From: Dipteris shenzhenensis
Taxonomy: Eukaryota > Polypodiophyta > Polypodiopsida > Gleicheniales
Length of the DNA stretch: 64,000 nt
Reading direction: 5' to 3' (one strand)
Assembly: GCA_047967505.1 (NCBI GenBank)
Contig: CM106539.1
Shown here: positions 24,480-35,400 of the stretch, piece by piece
How positions within the stretch are numbered: position 1 is the stretch's first letter
How the letters are laid out: every line of letters starts with the position of its first letter
Notes under the pieces: model-generated
The model's database searches: none
What the model saw: only the letters and a program-made list of their open reading frames with translations
What the model was told of the DNA's origin: nothing
Made by a program: the position numbers and the translations under genes

Positions 24480-25286
24480 AAAGGGTTAGCTTTTTGACAA
24501 GTTGGTGAGACTGATTGCCATGTATGCAACACCTTTCTGGGGGAGTGATATTTCAGCTGGCAGAGTGGAGGAGATTTGAGAGGCTACAAGTGATTATGGG
24601 ATCTAGGATGATTCGTAGTAAGCCCTCAATCCCCCATCAGATTATACAGACATAGTTTGCCATGACCCCTCTCCAGGTTTATGTCATCTTTCAAACAGTG
24701 ACGTTCCTCCACAGATTCTAGGCCTTACCCAGGTGGAGATTACCGAGGTTAGCATCGGAGTCCTCCACGCAATTAGCAGAGAGCGGAGTTGATACAACAT
24801 GGTATGCACAGGTATCCACATGGTTTGTTAGTCACGGCATTCAGATGGACAGGCTTCCCCCCTTTCAGTACAGCTTGGATGCACAACCTGAGATGAGATC
24901 AACCATATCGTACGGTTGGATCTCCTCCAACTCCATACATCTAGGCTTGGGGGGGAGAGGAGTTCTCCACAAAGATCCAGTTCTACCATGACCACTTCCT
25001 GAGGGTCTCGGAGCACGGTCTTGTCATCAAACCTCAGTATTTCAAGGACAGGCGAGTCTCACATGCATTGAGGATCGCCATCGGTCAATTGCGAGCCTCG
25101 TCACATCAGTTGAGGATTGAGGTAAGGAGGGCTGCAGGCATACCCAAAGAGCAAAGGACTTACACACTATGCCAAATGGAGGAGATCGAGACAGAGTACT
25201 TTCTATGTGTCTGCCCACTCTATTATGAGATCAGAGGACGAGATCACTGCCTCTTCCAAGAGGGATATGGCTTTGGTCCACTTACA
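24480..25286 (+). pseudogene. LINE D ORF2: thumb and connector, left of the hAT insertion
   Basis: Contains frames for M-Y-A-T-P-F-W-G-S-D, E-R-L-Q-V-I-M-G-S-R-M-I and [16 protein letters not shown], then S-H-A-L-R-I-A-I-G-Q-L-R-A-S-S-H-Q-L-R-I-E and C-V-C-P-L-Y-Y-E-I-R-G-R-D-H-C-L-F. The coding frame is broken several times and cut at 25294 by the hAT element. Confidence 0.65.
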
Positions 25287-25294
25287 CGGTTGAA

Positions 25295-27928
25295 CATAGT
25301 TGCCAGGAGTTTCTGAAACAGGAGGTTTCAAACGGGTTTCATACATTTGAAACAGGTTTCGAAAAATGAATGAAACGGGTTTCATTCGGAATGTGAAAAT
25401 ATGTGCATTCATACCTAGGGTATGCATCATGCCATATACAAAAATGTGCAAATAAAGATTATAAGTGACTCCATAGTGCATACATGATACCAAAAACATA
25501 CATATCAAGTATAAGCACCATACATATTGAATCCTGATCATATAAAAAGCTAGTCATCAATGATCATACATTATACATATTAGAGTACTCAATGATCATC
25601 TTCACACATACATACTGAATGATCATACATATTGATAATTGAATCTTGATCATACTGATCACACATACTGAATACTGATAATAATAAAAACTAGAGTCAT
25701 CAATGAACCTCCCAAGACCTCCATGGTGATGGACCATGAAGGTAAAAAGGTCAAACTACAACTGGAATTCAAAGTACTGTCTATCAATAATAAGTCACAA
25801 GTGACAAAGTCACAAATCAAAAGTCAAGCCTCATCATCAATGTCAACATCTTCCTCCTCAACCAAATCCATGTCCTCATCAACCTCCTCCTCACTGCTAC
25901 TGGAACTCCCAGAAGACTCATAAAAAGCATCCTCATGAGATGCAGGTGCAATTGAAGTACTGGCACCAGCTGCCTAGGAGGATCGGGTGTGGTGAGATGA
26001 AGCCGTGATCTCCTCATACAACATGGCGTAGATATCCCCCTCCTCAGGTGGAATCACCGGCATCTCCTTGCACTTTGTGATGTCGATTTTGTAGGGATTC
26101 ACCTGCCGAGGCTCCCCCACTTTGTCCATGAACTCATAGAGAAGCCCAACGGTGCTCCCCTCCATATCCGTCAATCGGAGAACGCTGTACATGGGGTTCA
26201 TTGTCTTCACTAGAGCTGCAGCCTCCTCCCACCACGCATCTCTCATGACCATGTGGCTGAAACCAATTGCTTTGGGCTCATTCCTATCCCCCCATTGCTG
26301 CCAATCACGGGAAACAATTGTACGCAACAAGCCATGCCGCACTTGAACAACCCTCTCCAACATTATGAACATATAAGCAAACCATGTCTTTGAGGGCTTT
26401 AAAAGGTCGAGGTCACTATTTTCCCTGAACATGCTCAAGACCTTGGGTCTTTTGGTTACAAAATTTACCAAGCTCAAAGCTTAAGAAAATATATGAGAAA
26501 CCCAAGGCAACTTTGCCATGTCCTCAATGGCAAGATCCAAAATATGAGAAGCACATGGTGTCCAAACAATAGTGGGAAACTCATCCTCAAGCATCCTTCC
26601 CATGGACACACAATTGGAGCCATTATCTGTGATCACCTGCACCACATTTGCTACACCAATCTCAAGAATAGCTGTGTGCAAATGAGACCATATATATGCA
26701 CCTGTCACCACTGTCCCTGAAGCTGATGCATCTATAGCACGAAGGAACATAGTTCCTTTACAAGAGGAAACTAGAATGTTGTAGACATTTCTTTTCCTCA
26801 CATCTGACCAGCCATCACATAGCAAGGTGCAACCATACTTCTGCAATGTTCCCTTCAGAGGCTCTAGCTCTCTCATCAATGCTTCTTTCTCATGGCGAAG
26901 CTCTTTTGTACGCAATGTCTCATAGCTCGGACCCTCCCACTCACACCCAATACGCGAGATAGCTCGCATAGTAGACTTCCAACGGGCGGTTCGAGTAATA
27001 TTGAAAGACAATGCACATTGCACAAACAACTTTGTTACCTCTCTAGTTGCCTCCTTCATAGCTGCCTTTTGCATGGCCGCCTTCATATCTCCTCGCTTAA
27101 ACATGGGAAGGGCACTTCTTTTAGCTGTGGGCGTGGAGCCTGAAGACTGCGACATCTGCAAAATGTCATTCTCCTCCCTCATTGATGCTGGAATAGCTGA
27201 GATATTTAATTCAAGCTCATCCCATGCATTGACTCTATCAATTGGAATCCCTAGCATTTTAGCTTTCCATGCCTTCAAGCCATCATACACCTCCTTTGGC
27301 ACACGAGAACAAGGGCCAATACCAAAGCCCTTTGTTCGAGAAAAGTGAGCCTTGCAATCTCTGAAATGTCCCATGATGCGGCTCAGCACAAAAGTTGCAG
27401 GTCCACTTGCATGTGCCACTCTTATCATAGTGTGCACCAAAGGAATTGAAGGTGACATTGCTCCACAACGCACTACCTTTTCGAGGCATCTTCTTGCTTG
27501 CAAAAAGCGATGTAGAACAGCAAAAGTAATTGCAGCTTTCCAGCCTACATCATGCATGCAAGATGAGCAGATGAATCAAGAGAGGAGCATTAGAACTTAG
27601 ATTTCAGAAACATCAGAAAGTTCAAAGAGCAGATTTCAGCCTGCATGAAAGGATGCAGCGCCAAATTCAAGAAGAAGGGTAGACTGTAGAAAGGACGATT
27701 GAATGCACATTGGGGATGATTGGGGGCACAAACCTCGAGAATGAGCAAGAGGGAGCGTACGGGCTGCACGGACGGAGCTACGAGAGTACGGAGTGCACGG
27801 GTACGGCGAAATGCGTGAAATCGCGATTTTGCCCACTTTTGAACCCTACCCAAAAATTGGGGCTTTATGAAACGCATTTCATACGTGGGTTTCATACAAG
27901 TATGAAACGCGTTTCATATGCAACTATG
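25295..27928 (-). mobile_element. hAT DNA transposon, 2634 bp, with TIRs and 8-bp TSD
   Basis: Ends are CATAGTTGC (25295-25303) and GCAACTATG (27920-27928), perfect terminal inverted repeats. Both sides carry CGGTTGAA (25287-25294 and 27929-27936), the 8-bp target duplication typical of hAT. Subterminal regions hold repeated GAAACG.GTTTCAT-type half-palindromes (25321-25381 and 27865-27920), likely transposase binding sites. The interior encodes a BED/DUF659 transposase on the minus strand. The element sits inside LINE D, so it inserted later. A GTACGG-rich stretch at about 27755-27815 lies between the right end and the gene. Confidence 0.93.
25974..27489 (-). pseudogene. hAT transposase (BED finger, DUF659), broken
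   Basis: A BED-type zinc finger starts in one frame at 27489 (A-L-W-S-N-V-T-F, then W-T-C-N-F-C). It continues after a frameshift near 27390 in the main frame (K-A-H-F-S-R-T-K-G-F-G-I). The DUF659 core follows, with L-L-C-D-G-W-S-D-V-R-K-R (about 26800-26840), V-I-T-D-N-G-S-N-C and P-C-A-S-H-I-L-D-L. One in-frame TAA at 26481-26483 separates this from the next part (26477-25974; K-T-W-F-A-Y-M-F and R-D-W-Q-Q-W). The C-terminal hAT dimerisation domain is missing; only a Ser/Glu/Asp-rich acidic tail follows (25930-25860). The protein would cut and paste hAT DNA but this copy cannot be functional. Confidence 0.88.
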
Positions 27929-27936
27929 CGGTTGAA

Positions 27937-28310
27937 CCATTTTCCCGACCAGGCCTATGTTGGGCTCTATCTGATTGAGTTACGACGATAGAGAGATACA
28001 CTGATGCAACAAACCAGAGAGCAATAGAGATTGAGGCCACATGTCACAGATATCTACAGAGCACAGACACTTGTTACAAATTTCTATGAATCTGAGTCAA
28101 TTGCCGGCAAGGCTAAGGGAGAGGAGCTTGATGAGATGAGAATATCATGGACTAGCAGTGGGAGTCTCCAACATGATGCTACCAGACGAGAGACACGCGC
28201 TCCACATGCGACACGAAGAGGGCCACGCACGATCCAAGTCCAGTCCATCTCAACCCCCCTCAGAGGTCACCGCCAGAGACGCGAGGAGTCACCCTTGATG
28301 TAGACCTTCG
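27937..28310 (+). pseudogene. LINE D ORF2: C-terminal tail, right of the hAT insertion
   Basis: Resumes exactly where the LINE was split: the sequence across the empty site matches LINE C (CATTTTCC..GACCAG, then TTGGGCTCTATCTGAT). It encodes the poorly conserved basic tail with Q-T-L-V-T-N-F-Y (28064-28087), a PIP-box match, followed by R/T/H-rich sequence. Confidence 0.65.
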
Positions 28311-28578
28311 GATACAGAGATTGAGAAGACCGCACCCTCCACCGCATCGAGAGACAGCTCAACAGACACAAATACGAGAGCTTCTCACATCTCATCAGAG
28401 CTGATACTATCCTGATATTTTGCTACGTCTACTACTTTAATCACTAGCTTAGCGCTTTAGCTCTAAGTTTTCAGCAAGGGAGTGAGCCCTTTGCTTCAGC
28501 CCTTAGTGGCATGTATCAATTACCTTTTGGCTTTGCATTTGTCTCAAAGGCCCGCGAGGCCTCTCGCAGATGTTAATA

Positions 28579-28636
<58 letters not shown>

Positions 28637-28640
<4 letters not shown>

Positions 28641-28885
28641 TCCTTTCCCCTTCCGCCTACTTTCTCACGCTTCCCTTTTGCTATAGCGCATCATGGCACC
28701 ACCCTCCACAAATCTCTGAGCTTCAAGGCTTGTTCCCCTTCCCCGTCCTTCTCCTTTCCCCTTCCGCCTCCTTCCTCACGCCTCCCTTCTGCTATTGCAC
28801 ATCCCTTTTTTTTACAGAGGTGCATCATCATGGCACCACCCTCCACAAATCTCTGAGCTTCGAGGCTAGTTTCATGCAGCTGCAA
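28637..28885. repeat. Tandem duplication, about 115-bp period
   Basis: CTCCTTTCCCCTTCCGCCT..TT.CTCACGC.TCCC and GCATCATGGCACCACCCTCC, then AATCTCTGAGCTTC, occur twice in order. The block starts directly after the CT tail of LINE D. The second copy has an extra T-rich insert. Confidence 0.8.
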
Positions 28886-29898
28886 GGGCAACTTAGAGCA
28901 TTAATTTGCTTGTTCTTCCATGCCTTCATTCCTTTAAGAACATCCTCCCTATTCTACAAGGCATTTTTTACTACGACCCCGTTCCATCTGGTTGTGTTGC
29001 CCCTCATGAGGGGATCTATGCCGCGATTGTATATCTACGTAATATGCATCTGAGGCATCCTTTCCCACCACCTGAGCTGCAGACTGCCTTAGGCTGCAGT
29101 TCCCTCCAGGTTCGCAAGCTTCTATGTAGCATATGCAGCACTGTGTTGGCCAAGCAGCTTAATGGCCTGTGTGGAGGGAGAATCTGTTTCTCAATCATAT
29201 AGACTTCTTGGGGGGAAAGGGGGGGGGGATGCAACTGGATGCTGACATCATCATAGCACAAAATGCATCTCGACTATGAAGGGAGACTGTACGAATGCAT
29301 GACAGACCGGATATGAAATAGAATTTTCATGCAAAAAAACCATACTTTCAAAGGGGTTGTTGGGGATGATAAATAAGGACCATTATATGAGGTACTACCA
29401 TCCATAATACATGGTGGAGGATGGAACTAGTTCTAACATATCAAACGTCCTCTCTCCCTTGAGTCTCCCCCTTCATAAAAAATTCAGATATGTATGGTGA
29501 TTCTCAATAATAGCCCTACTGCCATTCTCTGTCTATGGTATACTAATGACCATAGAGGATTTTGTTCTCTATTGATGTACAAAACGATTATAGAGTTGTG
29601 AAGAATAGACGGTTTAAAATGTTGTGAGTATAGTAGTTCTAATCCATTGTAATTCAATTGTAATTCCATTAGAATAATACTAGTATGTACATTATAATTC
29701 AATTGTAATTCCATTAAAATGGTACTAGACTTGTGAAAATGTGGTATTCCAAATTCAAGGGTATACCTTGATTTAAGGACTCCTGGAATCTTTCTGTCGC
29801 AGTGAAAACATCGGTTTCCAGAAGCACGGGCGATTTCAAGATCGTTGATGTAAAGCATCCATTCTCCGCAAAGCAAGGTGGAATTGTAGGGAGTATCA
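28886..29898. other. 3' flank of RNJ
   Basis: Contains the RNJ 3' untranslated region on the minus strand just below 29899; no clear AATAAA signal was identified. A 55-bp unit with TAATTCAATTGTAATTCCATTA is repeated at about 29645-29730, and poly-G lies at 29210-29229. No further gene recognised. Confidence 0.4.
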
Positions 29899-32418
29899 CT
29901 ACACTCTCTCAATCTCACCCATTGCTATTTTCAATACATCAAAATACAGGAATTTTTTAGCTGGAATCACACCATTTTTTTCTTCCTCCAAAGCACTCTG
30001 CATCAAAGACAAATCATCAATTTAGGAACTAAAGCACATGAGATACATACAACATCACATTCTATTTTCACATTGAAAATTATATAAGTCTAGCTGAATG
30101 CTATAGTTCCTAAGCACTTTTACTGCAATACGATTTGTAGATGTGATCACCTTATGGAGGACATTTAAAAACCGTGAAGTACAAGGAAGACACAAGGAGG
30201 ATACATAGCAACCCTACCTTATATTTCCTGACCAATGAGAACCAGATTTTTTTACACTGCTCTGGACTTCGATCAAGTCCTACTTGAGCCAAAGTTTCTG
30301 AAACCCTCTTCCAAAGATTTCTCTTACTAGCTCCTTGCCTTGTTTCAATTTCTTGTCTTTTCCGAGCCTCAATTAGCTTGAAAGTCTCACTTGAAGTCCA
30401 TATGCGCCGCTTCGGTGGGGCTGTTGCTTCTACGGCATCATGCTCATCAGCCTTGATTACTTGTGTTGCATCAACAGAAGCTGCATCAAGGGAAAAACTA
30501 TAAATTACCATAGCACACTTCATCTTGTGGTTTGTTGAGGGATTCCAGAGCAGAAAGGCTGGATCAGGACAGAAGCTCACCCTTGACTGAGGTAGAATAG
30601 TCTGAAACTGCAGAAGTTTCCCTTTCTGAGATTTCTGTCGATCCTTGAACCATCTCTGACACAATAGATACTGCCTGATCTTTTACTGGTCCAATGGATC
30701 CTTTCTTGCTGGCTGCTACAAAACAGCCAAGTCCCCCTTTACAAAATTTCCACTTTATCATACCAAATGGCAAATCAAAACAAGGCAATAAACTTCACAT
30801 GAACCGTTTACCTGGTGTAACAGTAGGATCAGCTGGAGGAGATCCAATTCCATAAGTTTCCATTGACTCTGGCTGAGTGGCAGCTGCATGGGCATTGAGC
30901 ATGCTTGTTCGTGCCTCTGAAAGTAATATGCAAAAAAGCCAAACATACAGATCAACAGCCAAACTCTTGCCTGTATTAGGATCTGAAGAGGGAACCCCAA
31001 TCAATGCCAAACTCTTACCTGTATTATTACTTGCAGGGGCAGCCCCGATAGGTAAACTAGGCTCAAATTTGCCTGTGGGTGGGTCCTCGGCTTTTTCTTT
31101 CTTCTTAAAGTATTTTGGTAACTCGCTTTGTACATGGCCTGCACTAACAAGTATCTCCTGCTTTTTATTTCTTCTTACACAAAAGTTAATGAGAGCAAGG
31201 CAAAGTAAAGCACATAACATATAATTTACCCGTTCCTGAATCAGCCATTATGTCTGAAGCAGCTTGAATTGCCCCAACTGCAGTGGAAGGTATGTTGTGA
31301 TTGACAGACATATTCTTTGATTCATCATTTACGGGACCTCCAGAGCCTAATCAGAATTGTCAGGTAAAACTAAATTTAAAATGTATACTCTTCTTAGAAT
31401 CCTTCCAAATAGAGCTTTCACTCCCCCATTTTGTTGCTTGAGGAAGCCCATACAGCCAACGTTCCCACCCATGACTGAAGTATCCATGCTTACATTTGAC
31501 AAAATTAGTTGACGGGAAACCATGGTACAAAAGGTCCTTAGTTTTATATTCATCCTTAGTGCACCTAGTGATTGCAAGCAATTAATATTATAAATATGAT
31601 AACTGTTCAAACACTTCAGTTTACATCTAAGGAAATTGAGGTTGCTACCTCCAATAGAATTTGAAGAAGAATTCCCGGGATATCGTTCAACCATGTTTGA
31701 TGGATAGCGATCATCCGTAGAACTCTTCGTTGTCTTTGGTTCTGAGAGCCTTGGTGGATTTGAAGGTAAAATATCTTGGATCTGCTTGTTTACAGGTCTC
31801 TCCTGTGACAGTTTTGATGACTCTGTATCATTTGTACCCAAACCAATGGTTAACACACTAGATCGTCTCACTCATTTTCAATTCTTAACAAATTGAAGGA
31901 AAAATAGACAAACAAGCTTTAAACCTGTCATTGAAATTGGAGTTTTATTTGCTGCTGATCGAACTGACTCAAACATTTTGGAAGAAAAGACATTGTCCAA
32001 AGGATGCTTCTTTGTGGTTGGATGCATAGCATGCGTACTGGATGCCAAGCTTCTGCTGACTTTGAAATCAACTTCTTTCTCATGGATAAATTTCTTCCTG
32101 GTATCTGCTCCTAAAGACAAAGAGCTCTCTGTGGCAATAACAACAACATCTGGCTTTCTGTTGCAGTATTTCTGCACTACTTTCCTTAAAGCAGTACTTA
32201 CAGTGTGCTCTATGGTTCCCAAGGTGGAATCTAGTCGAAGGCTCCCAAGCGCTGCAGAGGCTGTCCTCTGAAGTGTTTCCAAAAGCTTTCCACTGTCCAT
32301 CCAGAGACATCGTGTTGTTATTCGCACACGTCCCTGCAGCCGAGGTTGAGATCCTCCCTCCCTTTCAGCTGCTTTCACTGCCTTTTTGTTATCATGCTCC
32401 TTCCTTGATACATCTATG
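29899..32418 (-). CDS. RNJ: RNJ exons 13-20: C-terminal extension with GT-1-like domain
   Basis: Exon 31925-32418 opens with a charged linker and then [12 protein letters not shown] and V-V-Q-K-Y, the conserved C-terminal RNase J block. Five exons (30581-31870) encode a low-complexity Ser/Pro/Thr/Asn-rich linker, poorly conserved and probably disordered. Exon 30218-30480 encodes [23 protein letters not shown] and [10 protein letters not shown], the trihelix/GT-1-like domain peculiar to plant RNase J, presumed nucleic-acid binding. The last exon (29899-29997) adds 32 residues and a TAG stop. Confidence 0.92.
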
Positions 32419-35400
32419 CTGCAAGTTTTGAAAATCGAACGCAATGAATCAAGAGGCTCCAATGAACTGTTTGTGCACACTGACCTCTAATAGCTTATTT
32501 CCTATAAATGTGCAACTTTCCTCCAAAACTCTCAAAAGTGCCATCTTCATCCCAAGGAAGAAACATCGTAACCATAGTACATACTCCCATAAGTGTAACT
32601 GAACATGCAACAGCAGACCAAGGCACTCCAAGGCAAGTAAAGGAGGGCCTGAAGAAAATTAGACTGATCTAAAAACAAAGGCACTGCAGTAAGACTGTCT
32701 TGCAATGAGGACTCTGTTGGGTATTGAGTAGTGTGGTGTGAACACCCTTTGGGGCAATTTTACCTCCAATAAGAAGGTTTTTTCCTCTTAGGGTTAGGTC
32801 TTTATGCAGAGGTATATAACCTCATTTTAGAATTGAAAGCTTTTGACTGTTCAACTTTCTTGTGCTCTCCACAACTGTCAATGTCTACTCCACTATCTTC
32901 CTTTACCCCAGACACTAACAAGAGCCCTGCTCCTTTATGGTGTCAAGCTAGTCCTACAGGTCCTCCAGCAAAACATCTTCCTTTCAAGGAAAAAAGTATT
33001 GACGGGTCTGGCCCACTATGCGATGGAGCAAGAATGGGAGTGGCTTTTCGCTGTTGATGATGCAACCATTTATCCGTGATCGGCTCACGCCATTTCGTAC
33101 AGGGGCCCAACATTCATTCGCCGGTTAAATGTGTCTCATTCGGTAGCTTATGTGCATACGTGAAATTTAGGCTGCTACCCCAAAGCAAAGTTTGGTAACT
33201 TTCTTCCAGGGTCCCGGGACGATACTTCCTCCCGGAAGCAAATTATCCTCTATTTTGTAGGCGGCGCTGTTTGTCGTACCATAAACCCGCTAACGCCTTG
33301 GCCTTAGGCCCGGCCCATAGGTCCACGGGGCCAGCTGCTCGTTCTCACTCCTTTCCCCAGCTTGAACAGAATAACTCGGCCTTTCCATTCCCGTCAAATG
33401 ACCCGGTCTTCCCGGCTTGACCGCCCAATTATGCTTCCATAGCTCCATCAGTTCTCATCCTTGCGGCTAGGCTGCTTTTCCCGCTTTCATCGTGTGCTGG
33501 CGGGCCTACCACGCTTCGTTCCTGCATCTCTGCCAGACAGTATTTGCCAGTAGTGCCATCCTACCCGACCTGAGGATTTGGTTTGTCCCTTGCGGTTAGC
33601 CTACCCATTCCAACATGGAACAAGTGTAAGCTGAAATAGAACCCCGAGTTGGTTACACGTTCCACTGTGCCAAGATGCGGAGGGTGCTAGTTTCAACACT
33701 GAAACTACCTAGCTTTGACCGCTGCCGTCACTATGTTCAACATCTGCTACACATTTGTCATCTGCTCTACGACCTGCACCAAAAGAGCACCGATCAAATG
33801 AAATTCACTCGGCCATCATTCCATTTGCCTTCTCTTCAAAGATCGGCCTCAACACTCTGCACCATCACACAGACTTGGTTAGTCATCACTCACCATGCCA
33901 TTACTACTGTCATCGCGCTCCACTCAGCACGCTTATCCAGCCACACGAAACTTGCACCTTTGTAGTCATACCTCTGCTTCGAAATCCACCCATTGACCAG
34001 CACACTAATCAAACCGTACGAAATATGACTTGTGCTAAAGACGTGCGTCATTGTACAATTTCTTCTTCCAAGGAACTTGGGGCTTTTGCATTAGGGTTTC
34101 TATGTTGCCAATTTGCATTCATTCGGGGTGAAAATCCCACCCAAAATTTGAAGCTTTTGCATTAGGGTTTCTCCATTGCTTATGGGATAAGGATGAACCT
34201 AACAACTTTGAGGATGCTCAAGGGAGGGAGCATTGGATGAGAGCCATGCGGCTTGAATAAGATTCAACCCATAAACACAACACATGGGATTTGGTGGAGT
34301 TGCCCTAGGCAAAAAGGCTATTGGGACAAAGTGGTTATTATCGTGACCATTAACAAGCACAAGGCAAGGCTAGTTGCTTAAATATTCCTAGCAAAAGGGG
34401 ATAGATTATGACAAGTCCTTTGCCCCCACTTCCAAGATGCCAACCAACACGTGTGTTATAGCATTGGCATGATCATTTTGGTTCAAAATTGCATCAATAA
34501 GCCATCAAGACCGTTTCCTTAATCGGGACTTGCATGACGAAGTCTATGCGAGTTTGCCATTGGATTTTGTAAAACCTGGATAGGAAGAGAAATTGTGTAA
34601 GCTGCCTAGAGCATCATATGGTCTCAAACGAGCTCCACGGGCTTGGTACGCAAAAATACACACTTATTTAACAAGCCAAGGTTCAAAGAACAGTTCAAAT
34701 AAAAGCACCCTGTATGACGAGAGACAAAGGGGATTTGATTATAATCCTCTGATATGCTGCTCATAGGCACTAATGTTGTTAAACTGAAAGGAAAGGAAAG
34801 AGTGGACACAAACTCAGAATACTTGCATTATGGAATGAAGAAGAGTGAGGTCCTTAAGTAGGCACCTCATACATCACTGATGACTTCAGAGCTCCACAAT
34901 CATCTCCTCAATCTGCTCCTAGATTCTCTCAATCATCCTATGTGGCTCTCCACCACCTAACTGTGCTTGTGGGCACCTAACTGTGCCTCTAGCACTCACA
35001 CATAGAAACATAAGGTGTGCCTGAGGCATACACCTTGAGATATCCCAACAAACCCCCCCTCAAGGGAATGCCTCTGGCTATGTCAAGGATACATCTAGTC
35101 TCATAGTTTCTCATGCCATCTCATGGTGGTCAAGGATAAATCTATGGCTAGGTTCTCATGCTAGCAAGGGTTCCCATGGGTGTAAGGTAAACAAAAGGGA
35201 TACAAAAAGACCTTCCAATGGTTATCTCCCTTGCATGTACATGCACACAATGTCTGCAGGAGGTACCATGGAGCAAAACATACACATGGCCTACATCATA
35301 AGGTGACCAGAGGTGTTTACAAAACACACAAAAACACAATAGTTTATTTCATTCATTTTGGAGGACTATCCAGGCTGAGTACCTTGACATAAAAAGAGAG

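Larger units (their letters stand above)
21913..28636 (+). mobile_element. LINE copy D, longest copy, interrupted by a hAT element
   Basis: Starts directly at the preceding CT array and ends with its own (CT)n (28581-28636). Layout: ORF1 coiled-coil region (22014-22720), an ORF1 C-terminal-like and endonuclease region (22730-23412), start of RT (23692-24240), a deletion removing the RT catalytic palm, thumb and connector (24480-25286), the hAT insertion (25295-27928), then the C-terminal tail (27937-28310) and 3' UTR. Without the hAT element it is about 4.1 kb. The stem AGGCC/GGCCT lies at 28548-28552 with 28558-28562, and a second stem AAGGG/CCCTT at 28476-28480 with 28487-28491. Many stops and frameshifts. 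Confidence 0.8.

Noticed and set aside
26493-27600. Plus-strand open frames across the hAT element
   Set aside because: They are shadows of the minus-strand transposase, which has recognisable BED and DUF659 motifs.
30877-31224. Plus-strand 115-codon frame over the RNJ linker
   Set aside because: Antisense shadow: minus-strand exons here keep phase and splice sites.
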